Source: Demequina sediminicola (GTDB taxonomy: Bacteria; Actinomycetota; Actinomycetes; Actinomycetales; Demequinaceae). Taken from it: DNA of 64,000 nucleotides. Within the stretch, counting starts at the first letter, position 1; each line of letters starts with the position of its first letter. Below the pieces are notes generated by a model that did no database searches, was not told the DNA's origin, and saw only the letters and a list, made by a program, of their open reading frames with translations. Location of the stretch: NCBI RefSeq assembly GCF_000975055.1, contig NZ_BBRB01000006.1, forward strand, positions 10,409-74,408, in the 5' to 3' direction. The position numbers and the translations under genes are program-made. Below are positions 55,901 through 64,000 of the stretch, one piece after another.

Positions 55901-56517
55901 GCGACGAGGCACAGAACTCGGCCGCGCAGAACGCGGACGGACTCGATACTTTGGGTGTCGCTGACGGCCCATGGGACTGGCCATCAGTTCCGGGCGACCG
56001 CGATTTTGTCTCGTATGGCGCACTGCGGCTTCCCGCCGTGGCGAACATGCGCGTCACCGGTGAGATCGACCCTAAAACCAAGCAGTGCGGAGCGGTCAGC
56101 ATTCGTGTCGCGGATTGCCAGGTTCAACTCCAGGTGATCGCCGCCCCACGAGGAACTAGCCAGTGGACGGAAGTGCGTCAGGCGATCTCGAAGCGACTTC
56201 GCACTGCCGGTGCGATCGAGGCGCAAGAGGGGCACTTTGGCCCGGAACTCTCGGCTCGCATGAGGAGCCGCACAAAGAGCGGCGAGTCTATCGAGATCCC
56301 CATGCGGTTTTTGGGTGTTGACGGGCCGCGTTGGCTCCTCAAGGCCGTCGTGATGGGACCGTCCGTTGACTCGTCCGAGACCCGTGCCCGCGTAGCTGCC
56401 CTCTTGAGCAACTGTGCCGTCGATCGAGGCGAAGAACCGATGATCGGCGGAACGGTGCTTGTGCTTGATGCGCCCGGATTCACTCCCGGCGATGACGAGA
56501 TCGATCAGGGCGCCTAA
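55897..56517 (+). CDS. DUF3710 protein
   Basis: A 206-residue actinobacterial DUF3710 protein with no membrane segments. The conserved core runs from YGALRLPAV through VQLQVIAAPRGTSQW to RWLLKAVVMGPS. The ATG overlaps the dut stop by 4 nt, so expression is coupled. Function unknown. Confidence 0.88.
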   Translation: MSDEAQNSAAQNADGLDTLGVADGPWDWPSVPGDRDFVSYGALRLPAVANMRVTGEIDPKTKQCGAVSIRVADCQVQLQVIAAPRGTSQWTEVRQAISKRLRTAGAIEAQEGHFGPELSARMRSRTKSGESIEIPMRFLGVDGPRWLLKAVVMGPSVDSSETRARVAALLSNCAVDRGEEPMIGGTVLVLDAPGFTPGDDEIDQGA

Positions 56518-56793
56518 GTGCCAGTTCCCGCAGACGTGACACGTGTTGAGGCATTGAAGCCTCGTACGGAAGCAACGGTGCGTGGGCGCATCGTTGCCCT
56601 GCGGGTGGAGCCGCGAGATGCAGCGCCGCAACTCACTGCTCGTGTCGACGACGGCACTGGGCGTGCGGACATGATCTTCATGGGCCGCAGAGACATTCCT
56701 GGAATCGAACCCGGTGCCGTGGTGACCTTTGCCGGACGCGTGAGTGCGGCGGAAGACATGCCGCGCATCTACAACCCCAAGTTCACGCTATGA
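56518..56793 (+). CDS. OB-fold nucleic-acid-binding protein
   Basis: A 91-residue protein consisting of a single OB fold (TVRGRIVALRVEPRDAAPQL, then TGRADMIFMGRRDIPGIEPG and TFAGRVSA). GTG 56518 starts immediately after the DUF3710 stop, and its own stop overlaps DUF3159 (ATGA). The family usually sits in exactly this order in actinobacteria. Likely binds single-stranded nucleic acid. Confidence 0.85.
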   Translation: MPVPADVTRVEALKPRTEATVRGRIVALRVEPRDAAPQLTARVDDGTGRADMIFMGRRDIPGIEPGAVVTFAGRVSAAEDMPRIYNPKFTL

Positions 56794-57557
56794 GCGACGA
56801 GCGTGACGTGCGGCCTGAGCCCCCTGAGGACGATGTGAGCGCGCCGGACGCCGGCGACGCTGAGCAGCATGAAGCTCCTCTCGAGGCTGCAGCCGATGCG
56901 GCGCGAGAGGGACGTTGGGGCAAACTCGCGGACGCTGAGGAGTTCTCCTTCACCGAGGCCGTGGGAGGGTGGCGCGGCTTTGTGGAGTCCGTCGCGCCCG
57001 GGTTTGTCTTTGTCCTGGTGTTCTTGACGGTGGGCGGCATGCAAGTGCCGGTGATCGCCGCAGTGGCCACGATGGTGATCCTGGTGGTGATTCGGCTTGC
57101 GCAACGCTCGTCGATTCAGCAGGCACTGTCAGGCTCCATCGGGGTGGCAATTGGAGCAATCTGGGCGTGGCGCACCGGCGAGGCTCGTGACTTCTATGTC
57201 TTCGGGCTGTGGATCAACATTGTCTACGGACTCGGCACTCTGCTCTCTATGGCGGTCCGCTGGCCACTTGTCGGCATCGTCATGGGTCTGTTCCAGGGCG
57301 ACTGGAAAGGCTGGCGGACCGACCCGGTACGTGTGCGGATCTATCAGCGCGCCACCGCCATTCTCGTCGTGATGTACGCGTTGCGCCTCGTGGTGCAAGT
57401 CCCGCTGTACCTGGCTGATCAGACCGCGGCTTTGGGGACAGCCCGACTTGCGATGGGTGTGCCCTTGTTTGCGCTTACTCTGTGGGTGGTGTGGCTGATG
57501 GTGCGGAACGCAGGACCGCGTCAAGCGCCTGAGGATCAGCCTCAGCAGACACAATAA
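56790..57557 (+). CDS. DUF3159 membrane protein
   Basis: A 255-residue protein with an acidic N-terminal tail of about 55 residues and about six membrane helices, with the family segments GWRGFVESVAPGFVFVLVF and DFYVFGLWINIVYG. The last 27 codons overlap, in antisense, the 3' end of the TrkA-type gene (83 nt). It ends the DUF4193-dut-DUF3710-OB-DUF3159 unit. Function unknown. Confidence 0.88.
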   Translation: MSDERDVRPEPPEDDVSAPDAGDAEQHEAPLEAAADAAREGRWGKLADAEEFSFTEAVGGWRGFVESVAPGFVFVLVFLTVGGMQVPVIAAVATMVILVVIRLAQRSSIQQALSGSIGVAIGAIWAWRTGEARDFYVFGLWINIVYGLGTLLSMAVRWPLVGIVMGLFQGDWKGWRTDPVRVRIYQRATAILVVMYALRLVVQVPLYLADQTAALGTARLAMGVPLFALTLWVVWLMVRNAGPRQAPEDQPQQTQ

Positions 57558-58161
57558 ACAGCAGCTCGTCGTGCGCTTCTAGGGTGTCGGCAGGGCTTGG
57601 CGCAATGGTCCTATCGGAGCGCACAATGCACGACAGGACCGTCTCAGCAGGCCACGGAATCTGCCGCACAGTAGACCCAACGACGGGGGAGTCTGGCGGC
57701 AATGTCACCTCGATGATGGACGCACCTGACTGGTGGAAGGTGAACACCGTGACCAAATCGCCGACGGCCACGGCCTCTTCCACCATCGCGGTCATGATGC
57801 GAGGGGTCGAGACTGCGACGTCCACACCCCACTGCGCGTCGTACATCCACTCATTGCGCGGGTTATTGACGCGCGCGACAGTACGGGGAACGCCATATTC
57901 GGTCTTGGCCAGGAACGAGACGACGAGGTTGGCCTTGTCGTCACCTGTGGCAGCAACAACCACATCCATTGTCTGGGTCTCGGCGTCTTGCAGCGCGCTC
58001 ATCTCGCAGGCATCGGCCAGCATCCAATCCGCTTCCGCGACTTGGGCCACGCGCATCGCGGCAGGATTGTTGTCCATGAGTAGCACTTCGTGACCATGGG
58101 ACAACAAGTCGCGCGCGATTGAGCGACCCACCGAACCTGCACCTGCGATGAGGACCTTCAT
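57475..58161 (-). CDS. TrkA-type K+ uptake NAD-binding protein
   Basis: A 228-residue cytosolic RCK protein: N-terminal Rossmann domain (AGAGSVGRSIARDLL and MDNN at the end of strand 2) and C-terminal RCK_C domain (SIIEVTLPPDSPVVGSTVRQIPWP in parts). It overlaps the upstream TrkA-type gene by 4 nt (ATGA), so the two form an operon. In actinobacteria such pairs (CeoB/CeoC) regulate K+ channels or transporters. Its 3' end overlaps DUF3159 on the opposite strand. Confidence 0.9.
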   Translation of the reverse strand: MKVLIAGAGSVGRSIARDLLSHGHEVLLMDNNPAAMRVAQVAEADWMLADACEMSALQDAETQTMDVVVAATGDDKANLVVSFLAKTEYGVPRTVARVNNPRNEWMYDAQWGVDVAVSTPRIMTAMVEEAVAVGDLVTVFTFHQSGASIIEVTLPPDSPVVGSTVRQIPWPAETVLSCIVRSDRTIAPSPADTLEAHDELLFIVSAEADPQALDAVLRSAPSATPPTE

Positions 58162-58823
58162 TTTTCCACTCCTGGAGCCTTGGAGACCACACGTTCGGCA
58201 GTATTAGCAGATTCCTCGGGCACCACAAAGTGTGCCTCGTCGTCTGACTGAATGACGGTGCTGGGGTCTGGCAGGAGTGCTTTGCCGAAGCGGACAAGGT
58301 AAGCGATGCGCGTGCCCGACGCGGCTTCGATCTCCGTCACCTTCCGACCCACCCAGGCGCGACTCAGGGCGAGTCGGCGTACTGAGACGCCCGCATTGGA
58401 ATCGGCGAATGTCTCTTCCTTGCCTCCAGGCAGGAGTCTCGACACAATTTGGGCGCTGGTCCACGGAACCGGTGCAACAGTGGGAATTCCCAGCCTGCGG
58501 TAGACCTCGGCGCGCCCAGAGTCGGAGATACGTGCAATGACGTTCTCAACGCCGTAGGTCTCGCGGACAACCCGCGCGGCGAGGATGTTGGAGTTGTCTC
58601 CGGACGAGACGGCAGCGAACCCATACGCATCTTCCACACCAGCAGAGATCAGCGTGTCGCGGTCGAATCCGATGCCAGTGATCTTCTGGCCTTGAAACTC
58701 GGAGGGCAGGCGCCGGAAGGCATCTCCGGCCCTGTCAATGATGGCAACGGAGTGCCCTCTGGACTCAAATTCGCTGGCGAGAGCGGCTCCAGTACGGCCG
58801 CAACCCATGATGACAATGTGCAC
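58158..58823 (-). CDS. TrkA-type K+ uptake NAD-binding protein
   Basis: A 221-residue RCK protein: Rossmann domain with MGCGRTGAALASEFE and IIDRAG, followed by RCK_C. GTG 58823 has GGGGGA 4 nt upstream and a TATAAC 10 nt upstream on the same strand. First gene of the two-gene unit with the preceding TrkA-type protein. It is divergent from an APC permease; in actinobacteria these three genes usually lie together. Confidence 0.9.
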   Translation of the reverse strand: MHIVIMGCGRTGAALASEFESRGHSVAIIDRAGDAFRRLPSEFQGQKITGIGFDRDTLISAGVEDAYGFAAVSSGDNSNILAARVVRETYGVENVIARISDSGRAEVYRRLGIPTVAPVPWTSAQIVSRLLPGGKEETFADSNAGVSVRRLALSRAWVGRKVTEIEAASGTRIAYLVRFGKALLPDPSTVIQSDDEAHFVVPEESANTAERVVSKAPGVEK

Positions 58824-58864
58824 GATCCCCCACGTTATACCCCTGGCGCTTAGGATGGTGCGAC

Positions 58865-60759
58865 GTGCGAGGACTTCTGCAGCGACTCAGGCGGTTGGTA
58901 TTTGGCCAACCCATTGCGACCGACGCCGTCGTGCCCGTGACTTTGCGTACTCGACTGGCACTGCCAGTCTTTGGCGCCGGCATTCTTTCGGCGGTGCTGT
59001 ACGCCCCCGATGCGGTGGTTGACGCGCTGCGTCGGGGCAGTCAGCAAGGTGCGATTCCCTTTATGGCAGTGGGTGTGGTGCTCATCATGCTGTTGCTGGG
59101 ATTCGCATATCGCTCCAATGTGCATGCGCGCCCGGACAGTCTGGGTGACTACGGGTTGGTGCGGGATGTGCTCGGTCGCAAGTCCGGGGTCGTGACGGGT
59201 GCGTCAGTCCTCGTCGACTATTTGTTTACCGTCGCGGTGTCCGTGGCAGCACTCACACAGCTCGTCGCGTTCCTCATCCCGCAACTTCAGGTATGGGACG
59301 TACCGCTGTCCGTGGGCATCGTCGGCATTGTCACTGTCGTCGCACTCCGAGTGATTCGTGAACGCGCACGGATCATCCTTGGTGTCTGGTTTGGCTTCCT
59401 CCTGGTGGTCGCGATCATGTTTGTCGTGGGTGTCACCAGCCACGGCGCCGACACCACATCACCCATTGCCGCGAATGCGCCTCAAACGTGGTCGATCTGG
59501 TTCTCGTATGCCGGAGCGATCGCTTCGGGTGCTGTGATGGTGACAGGAATTGAGCACCTTGCGGCCTCGGCTCCGAATCACGCTAAGCCACGTGGTATCC
59601 GGGCCGGACGCACCCTCATCATCGCGGTGACCGCCTCAGCAATGGCTTTCTTCCTTGTCGCGATCCTGGCGTGGATGTACCGCATTACGGGGTGGTCGAA
59701 GGGGCCGATCCTGCTGCAGGTGGCACAGGACGTGTTTAACAACGCCTTGGTCGTGTGGATCATTGCCGGAATTGCCGCCGCACTGCTGTATGCCGCCGTT
59801 GCCGCGGTGTTCCGCCGCTTCTCCAACCTCACAGCATTCTTGGCGCGTGATGCCTACCTCCCGCGTCAATTGACGATGCGCAACGACCGTGCAGTGCTCC
59901 GTGGCGGGGTGCTGCTCGTCGCCACGGCATCGGCCATTGTGGTGGCGCTGGCGGGTGCCGAAGTCGCGACGTTGATTCACCTCTACGTGATCGGCGTGTT
60001 CACGTCGATCGTGCTGAGTCAGATCGCGATGGTGCGGTGGGTCAACGGCAAGCTCCAACTCGCAACCGAGCGCAAGGCGCGACTGGGTCTCCATGGTCGT
60101 CGAGTGCTCCACGTTGCTGCGGCCGTCGTGGCAGCAGCTGTGTGGATCGTCGTCCTCGTCTTTAACTTCCTTAACGGTGCCTGGATCGCGGTGGCGTTGA
60201 TTGCCTCGTGGTGCTCATGCACGCCGTCAACCGGCACTATGCCGCGGTACGGGCCGACGTGCGGCTTCACAAGCACGACATGGAAGTCGCGCTGCCGAGC
60301 TCGACGCGCGGCGTGGTGCTGATTGCACAGCTGCACCGCCCAGCGCTGCGTGCACTCGCGTATGCCAAGGCAGCAAGGCACTCGACCCTCGAAGCTGTGG
60401 GTGTGCAGATCGAACGCGAACCTGCTGCGAAGCTCCAGCAAGACTGGGGACGGATCGACTCTGGTGTTCCGTTGGTTCTTCTGGATTCGCCGTACCGTGA
60501 TCTTGTGGGCCCTGTCATGGAGTACGTGACGACAATCCATCGATCGAATCCACGCGAAGTCGTGGTGGTCTACGTTCCCGAATACATTGTCGGCCGTTGG
60601 TGGGAGCGTTTCCTGCATAACCGGTCAACGACCAAACTGCGTCAGCAACTCCTGGGGCTCAAGGGTGTGGTCGTGGCAGCAGTGCCGTGGCACCTGGAAT
60701 CCGCGCGCGAAGATGCCGTAACCGAAGAAGTACCTGAACCCCATGAGGAGCTCCCATGA
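58865..60759 (+). pseudogene. APC-family amino acid permease split by a frameshift
   Basis: Amino acid/polyamine transporter in two frames. The first frame (58865..60322) encodes about ten membrane helices up to FLNGAWIAVALIAS, then turns into non-homologous sequence. The other frame, from about 60205 to 60759, encodes the expected continuation: VVLMHAVNRHY, a soluble domain with LRALAYAKAARHSTLEA, VVVVYVPEYIVGRWWE and AVPWHLE. One missing base near 60205 explains the break, and the true C-terminus overlaps the next gene (ATGA). There is no homopolymer at the site. GTG 58865 lies 8 nt after TAGGAT. It could be a real inactivation or a sequencing error. Confidence 0.8.
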
Positions 60760-61958
60760 GTGAAGACCTAATCGAAGTCACCGTCGGAGCACCCGCACAC
60801 GGTGGCCACTGCGTTGCGCGCGTGGACGGACGGGTCATCTTCGTTCGTCACGCCCTCCCCGGTGAGGTCGTCAAGATCCGCCTCACTGAGTCCGAGCCTG
60901 ACGCACGTCTGTGGAGGGCCGATGCTGTAGAGGTCATTGAGGCATCGTCAGACCGTGTGGATTCGACTTGGCCAGAAGCCGGGCCTGGCGGGGTTGGCGG
61001 CGGTGAGTTGGCGCATGTGTCGTTGTCCGGTCAGCGCGCCTGGAAGCGAGCCGTGCTTCAGGAGTCGTTCGAGCGCTTTGCAGGCCAGGATTTCCCCGGT
61101 GAGGTCCATGCTGCGCCTGGTGACGATGAACGTGGGGGACTGCGGTATCGCACTCGCGTCAGCGCGACCGCGAACGCTTCCGGCAATGCCGCGATGCGCG
61201 GGCATCGGTCCAAAGAGGCAATTGCTCTCAGCTCGATGCCGCTTGCCACCGAACAGATCGAGGAAGAACTCCTGACTCATCGCTGGCCAGCGGGTAGCCG
61301 CATCACCATCGCCCAGGGTTCGGACGGCACTGTACGCACGACAGTCGGCGACGTCCCTTGGTCGAACGGCAAGCCTGACCGTCGCAAGAACGCCGCCACG
61401 ACGGTGCGACAGCACGTGGAGTGGAACGGCCACACGTTTGACTATCGAGTGAACGCCGGTGGGTTCTGGCAAGTACACCGGGAAGCGCCGAACGTGCTGG
61501 TGAGCGAAGTGATGAGCCGCATTCGTGACGCCGAGACGGTGGCGGACCTCTACGGCGGGGCAGGGCTGTTTGCTCTGCCTCTCGGCGCCGCAGGCAAAAA
61601 CGTGACGTCAATCGAATCGGACGGTGCCTCGAGCCGTGCCGCGCGCCGTAACTGCCACGAATACCCCAGCGTGACAGTGCTGCCAGGTGACGTGCGCCGT
61701 CACCTCACCCAAGGCATCGGCTCTCGCGACGCGATCGTCCTCGACCCGCCGCGTAGCGGTGCAGGGGCAAAGACTCTTCAGGCGATGGCGGAGCATTCAC
61801 CGGCCACCGTCGTCTACGTCGCTTGCGACCCCGTGGCACTGGCTCGCGACAGCAAGACTATGGCTGAAATGGGCTACGCGCTCACGGACGCCACTGCATA
61901 CGACCTGTTTCCCATGACGCATCACGTGGAAACAGTCGCGACCTTTGTGCGACGGTAA
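60756..61958 (+). CDS. TRAM-domain class I SAM-dependent RNA methyltransferase
   Basis: RNA (uracil-C5 type) methyltransferase of 400 residues. An N-terminal TRAM domain (about 1-60) precedes the catalytic domain with the SAM site [22 protein letters not shown], the nucleophile Cys in [12 protein letters not shown], and the C-terminal [10 protein letters not shown]. The N-terminal Fe-S cysteines of RlmD are not evident. The ATG overlaps the permease stop, so the two are coupled. The target (rRNA or tRNA) is unknown. Confidence 0.9.
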   Translation: MSEDLIEVTVGAPAHGGHCVARVDGRVIFVRHALPGEVVKIRLTESEPDARLWRADAVEVIEASSDRVDSTWPEAGPGGVGGGELAHVSLSGQRAWKRAVLQESFERFAGQDFPGEVHAAPGDDERGGLRYRTRVSATANASGNAAMRGHRSKEAIALSSMPLATEQIEEELLTHRWPAGSRITIAQGSDGTVRTTVGDVPWSNGKPDRRKNAATTVRQHVEWNGHTFDYRVNAGGFWQVHREAPNVLVSEVMSRIRDAETVADLYGGAGLFALPLGAAGKNVTSIESDGASSRAARRNCHEYPSVTVLPGDVRRHLTQGIGSRDAIVLDPPRSGAGAKTLQAMAEHSPATVVYVACDPVALARDSKTMAEMGYALTDATAYDLFPMTHHVETVATFVRR

Positions 61959-62023
61959 AGCCGTCTCAAGAACACGTCAAGGCCGGTAGACTGTACGCCG
62001 GTCAACACCAACGGAGGATGTGC

Positions 62024-64000
62024 ATGAGCGAGAACACCCTGGGAGCCAAGGCCACACTGGATGTGGACGGCAAGGCTTACGAGATCTACCGCCTCGGTGC
62101 GGTACCCGGCTTGGAAAAGCTGCCTTACTCGTTGAAGGTGCTTGCTGAAGCACTGTTGCGTACCGAAGACGGCGCAAACATTACTGCCGACCACGTGCAG
62201 GCACTTGCCTCGTGGGACCCCAAGGCGGATCCCAACACGGAGATCCAGTTCACCCCAGCCCGCGTTGTCATGCAGGACTTCACGGGCGTGCCCTGTGTCG
62301 TCGACCTCGCCACCATGCGTGAAGCAGTGGTGGACCTCGGCGGCGACCCCGCTGTGATCAACCCGCTGGCACCTGCGGAAATGGTCATCGACCACTCGGT
62401 GGTCATCGACGTGTTCGGCCGCAAGGATGCGCTCGAACTCAACACTGACCTTGAGTACCAGCGCAACCGTGAGCGCTACCAGTTCCTGCGTTGGGGCCAG
62501 ACGGCATTCGACAACTTCAAGGTTGTCCCTCCGGGCACCGGAATCGTTCACCAGGTCAACCTCGAATACCTGGCTCGTGGCGTGATGACGCGTGACGTTG
62601 ACGGCGTCGAGCAGGCATACCCCGACTCCTGTGTGGGTACCGACTCGCACACCACCATGATCAACGGTCTGGGCGTCCTGGGCTGGGGCGTGGGCGGCAT
62701 CGAGGCAGAGGCAGCGATGTTGGGCCAGCCGGTATCCATGCTGATCCCCAAGGTCGTCGGTTTCAAGCTCACTGGCGCGATTCCGTCCGGTGCCACCGCA
62801 ACTGACGTCGTGCTCACGATCACGCAGATGCTGCGTCAGCACGGTGTCGTCGGAAAGTTCGTCGAGTTTTACGGCGACGGAGTGGGCGCTGTGCCGCTCG
62901 CCAACCGTGCCACGATCGGCAACATGTCGCCCGAGTTCGGTTCGACTGCCGCGATGTTCCCGATTGACGACGTCACCATCGACTACCTGAAGCTCACCGG
63001 TCGCAGTCCAGAGCAGGTCGCACTCGTCGAGGCGTACTGCAAGGAACAGGGCATGTGGCACGACCCCTCCGCAGAGGGCTACGTGGAGCCAGCATTCTCG
63101 GAGTACATCGAACTCGACCTATCGACTGTGGTGCCGTCCATCGCTGGACCCAAGCGTCCCCAGGACCGTATCGAGCTCACCGCGTCCAAGAACCAGTTCG
63201 CGAAGGACGTCAAGAACTACAAGGGTTCCAAGGACGGCGCAGGGTCCTACGTCGATGAGGCCGGCCAGGAGGTGCCACTGAAGGACGGCGACGTGGTGAT
63301 TGCCTCGATCACCTCGTGTACCAACACCTCGAACCCGTCGGTCATGCTGGCAGCCGCGCTCTTGGCGCGTAACGCCAATGCCCGTGGCCTCCAGGTGAAG
63401 CCCTGGGTCAAGACCTCGATGGCGCCTGGCTCCAAGGTCGTCACCGACTACTACGAGAAGGCTGACCTCTGGGGAGACCTGGAAGCATTGGGCTACCACC
63501 TGGTCGGCTACGGCTGCACCACGTGCATCGGTAACTCTGGCCCGCTACCCGAGGCCGTGTCGGGTGCCGTCAACGAGCACGACCTCGCTGTGGTGTCCGT
63601 GCTCTCGGGTAACCGTAACTTTGAGGGTCGCATCAACCCCGACGTCAAGATGAACTACTTGGCGTCGCCACCGCTCGTCATTGCATATGCCCTTGCCGGC
63701 ACGATGCACCACGACTTCGAGTCCGACCCGCTGGGTCAGGATTCTGAAGGCAACGACGTTTATCTGCGCGACATCTGGCCAGACCCCACCGAGGTCGAGG
63801 AGATTGTCCAGTCGTCCATCACGGAAGAAATGTTCGCCAAGGACTACGCGGATGTTTTCGCAGGCGACGAGCGCTGGCGCGGACTGCCCACTCCGGACGG
63901 TAAGACGTTCGACTGGGACGGCGAATCCACCTATGTGCGCAAGCCTCCGTACTTCGAGGGCATGGGTGCCACGCCCGAGCCCGTCAAGGACATCACCGGC
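62024..64000 (+). CDS. acn: Aconitate hydratase (partial, C-terminus missing)
   Basis: First 659 codons of a monomeric aconitase (full family length is near 900), running off the window end. It isomerises citrate to isocitrate with a [4Fe-4S] cluster. Cluster cysteines are at 432 (TSCTNTSNP) and 498/501 ([12 protein letters not shown]); [19 protein letters not shown] and the substrate loop GSKVVTDYY are also present. GGAGG lies about 7 nt upstream of ATG 62024, and a TAGACT (61987..61992) suggests a promoter. The preceding gap 61959..62023 has only this promoter region. Confidence 0.96.
   Translation, partial: MSENTLGAKATLDVDGKAYEIYRLGAVPGLEKLPYSLKVLAEALLRTEDGANITADHVQALASWDPKADPNTEIQFTPARVVMQDFTGVPCVVDLATMREAVVDLGGDPAVINPLAPAEMVIDHSVVIDVFGRKDALELNTDLEYQRNRERYQFLRWGQTAFDNFKVVPPGTGIVHQVNLEYLARGVMTRDVDGVEQAYPDSCVGTDSHTTMINGLGVLGWGVGGIEAEAAMLGQPVSMLIPKVVGFKLTGAIPSGATATDVVLTITQMLRQHGVVGKFVEFYGDGVGAVPLANRATIGNMSPEFGSTAAMFPIDDVTIDYLKLTGRSPEQVALVEAYCKEQGMWHDPSAEGYVEPAFSEYIELDLSTVVPSIAGPKRPQDRIELTASKNQFAKDVKNYKGSKDGAGSYVDEAGQEVPLKDGDVVIASITSCTNTSNPSVMLAAALLARNANARGLQVKPWVKTSMAPGSKVVTDYYEKADLWGDLEALGYHLVGYGCTTCIGNSGPLPEAVSGAVNEHDLAVVSVLSGNRNFEGRINPDVKMNYLASPPLVIAYALAGTMHHDFESDPLGQDSEGNDVYLRDIWPDPTEVEEIVQSSITEEMFAKDYADVFAGDERWRGLPTPDGKTFDWDGESTYVRKPPYFEGMGATPEPVKDITG

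Overview
The window is ordinary chromosomal core sequence from a high-GC Gram-positive actinobacterium. I would place it in the Micrococcales, near Cellulomonas or Demequina, with moderate confidence. The evidence is gene content and order. There is an actinobacterial bc1-aa3 supercomplex locus (ctaE-qcrC-qcrA-qcrB and ctaC-ctaD-ctaF), with trpD and an exonuclease/UvrC-like fusion beside it. A PknL-type PASTA kinase, an Rv2175c-like DNA-binding protein and a polyprenyl synthetase lie together. A primary sigma factor sits near parE/parC, and SepH, DUF4193, dut, DUF3710, DUF3159 and TrkA-type genes form another block. I see no mobile element, CRISPR array, tRNA, rRNA or island of foreign base composition. 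The window opens inside sucB and closes inside aconitase.

Layout. 0-9 kb: E2/E3 of a 2-oxo-acid dehydrogenase, leucyl aminopeptidase, pyrD, a TDT transporter with a divergent LysR regulator, an aldo/keto reductase and a DUF3043 protein. 9-13 kb: a small iron-sulfur neighbourhood with nadA, a glycerate-kinase-like protein, erpA and a cysteine-desulfurase-like protein that has lost its PLP lysine. 13-24.3 kb: cytochrome oxidase, K+ channel, superoxide dismutase, bc1 complex, an atypical receiver protein and trpD. 24-31 kb: the exonuclease/GIY-YIG fusion, a small Cys-pair protein, ROK kinase, acyltransferase, PPi-type phosphofructokinase and DAHP synthase. 31-38.5 kb: PASTA kinase, LysM/transglycosylase, Rv2175c-like protein, polyprenyl synthetase, DUF4192 protein and the primary sigma factor. 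38.5-51.3 kb: alanine symporter, small membrane and acetyltransferase genes, a TspO-like protein, parE, thrE, ppc and parC. 51.3-64 kb: DUF5998, a phosphodiesterase, sepH, an inositol monophosphatase, DUF4193-dut-DUF3710-OB-DUF3159, two TrkA-type proteins, a frameshifted amino-acid permease, an RNA methyltransferase and acn.

Functional links. Most genes serve aerobic central metabolism and respiration (2-oxo-acid dehydrogenase, aconitase, PEP carboxylase, bc1-aa3) with matching Fe-S and oxidative-stress functions, or growth and division (topoisomerase IV, SepH, PASTA kinase, sigma factor). Many first genes carry a TAnnnT hexamer only 6-8 nt upstream of the start codon, which points to widespread leaderless transcripts.

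Most notable observations: a cysteine-desulfurase-like protein without the PLP lysine that keeps its mobile-loop cysteine; two exact GGAAC-N18-GTT (SigR/SigH-type) motifs upstream of the primary sigma factor; the apparent use of ACG as that sigma gene's start codon; and a single-base frameshift splitting an APC permease. I found no clearly new multi-gene system.
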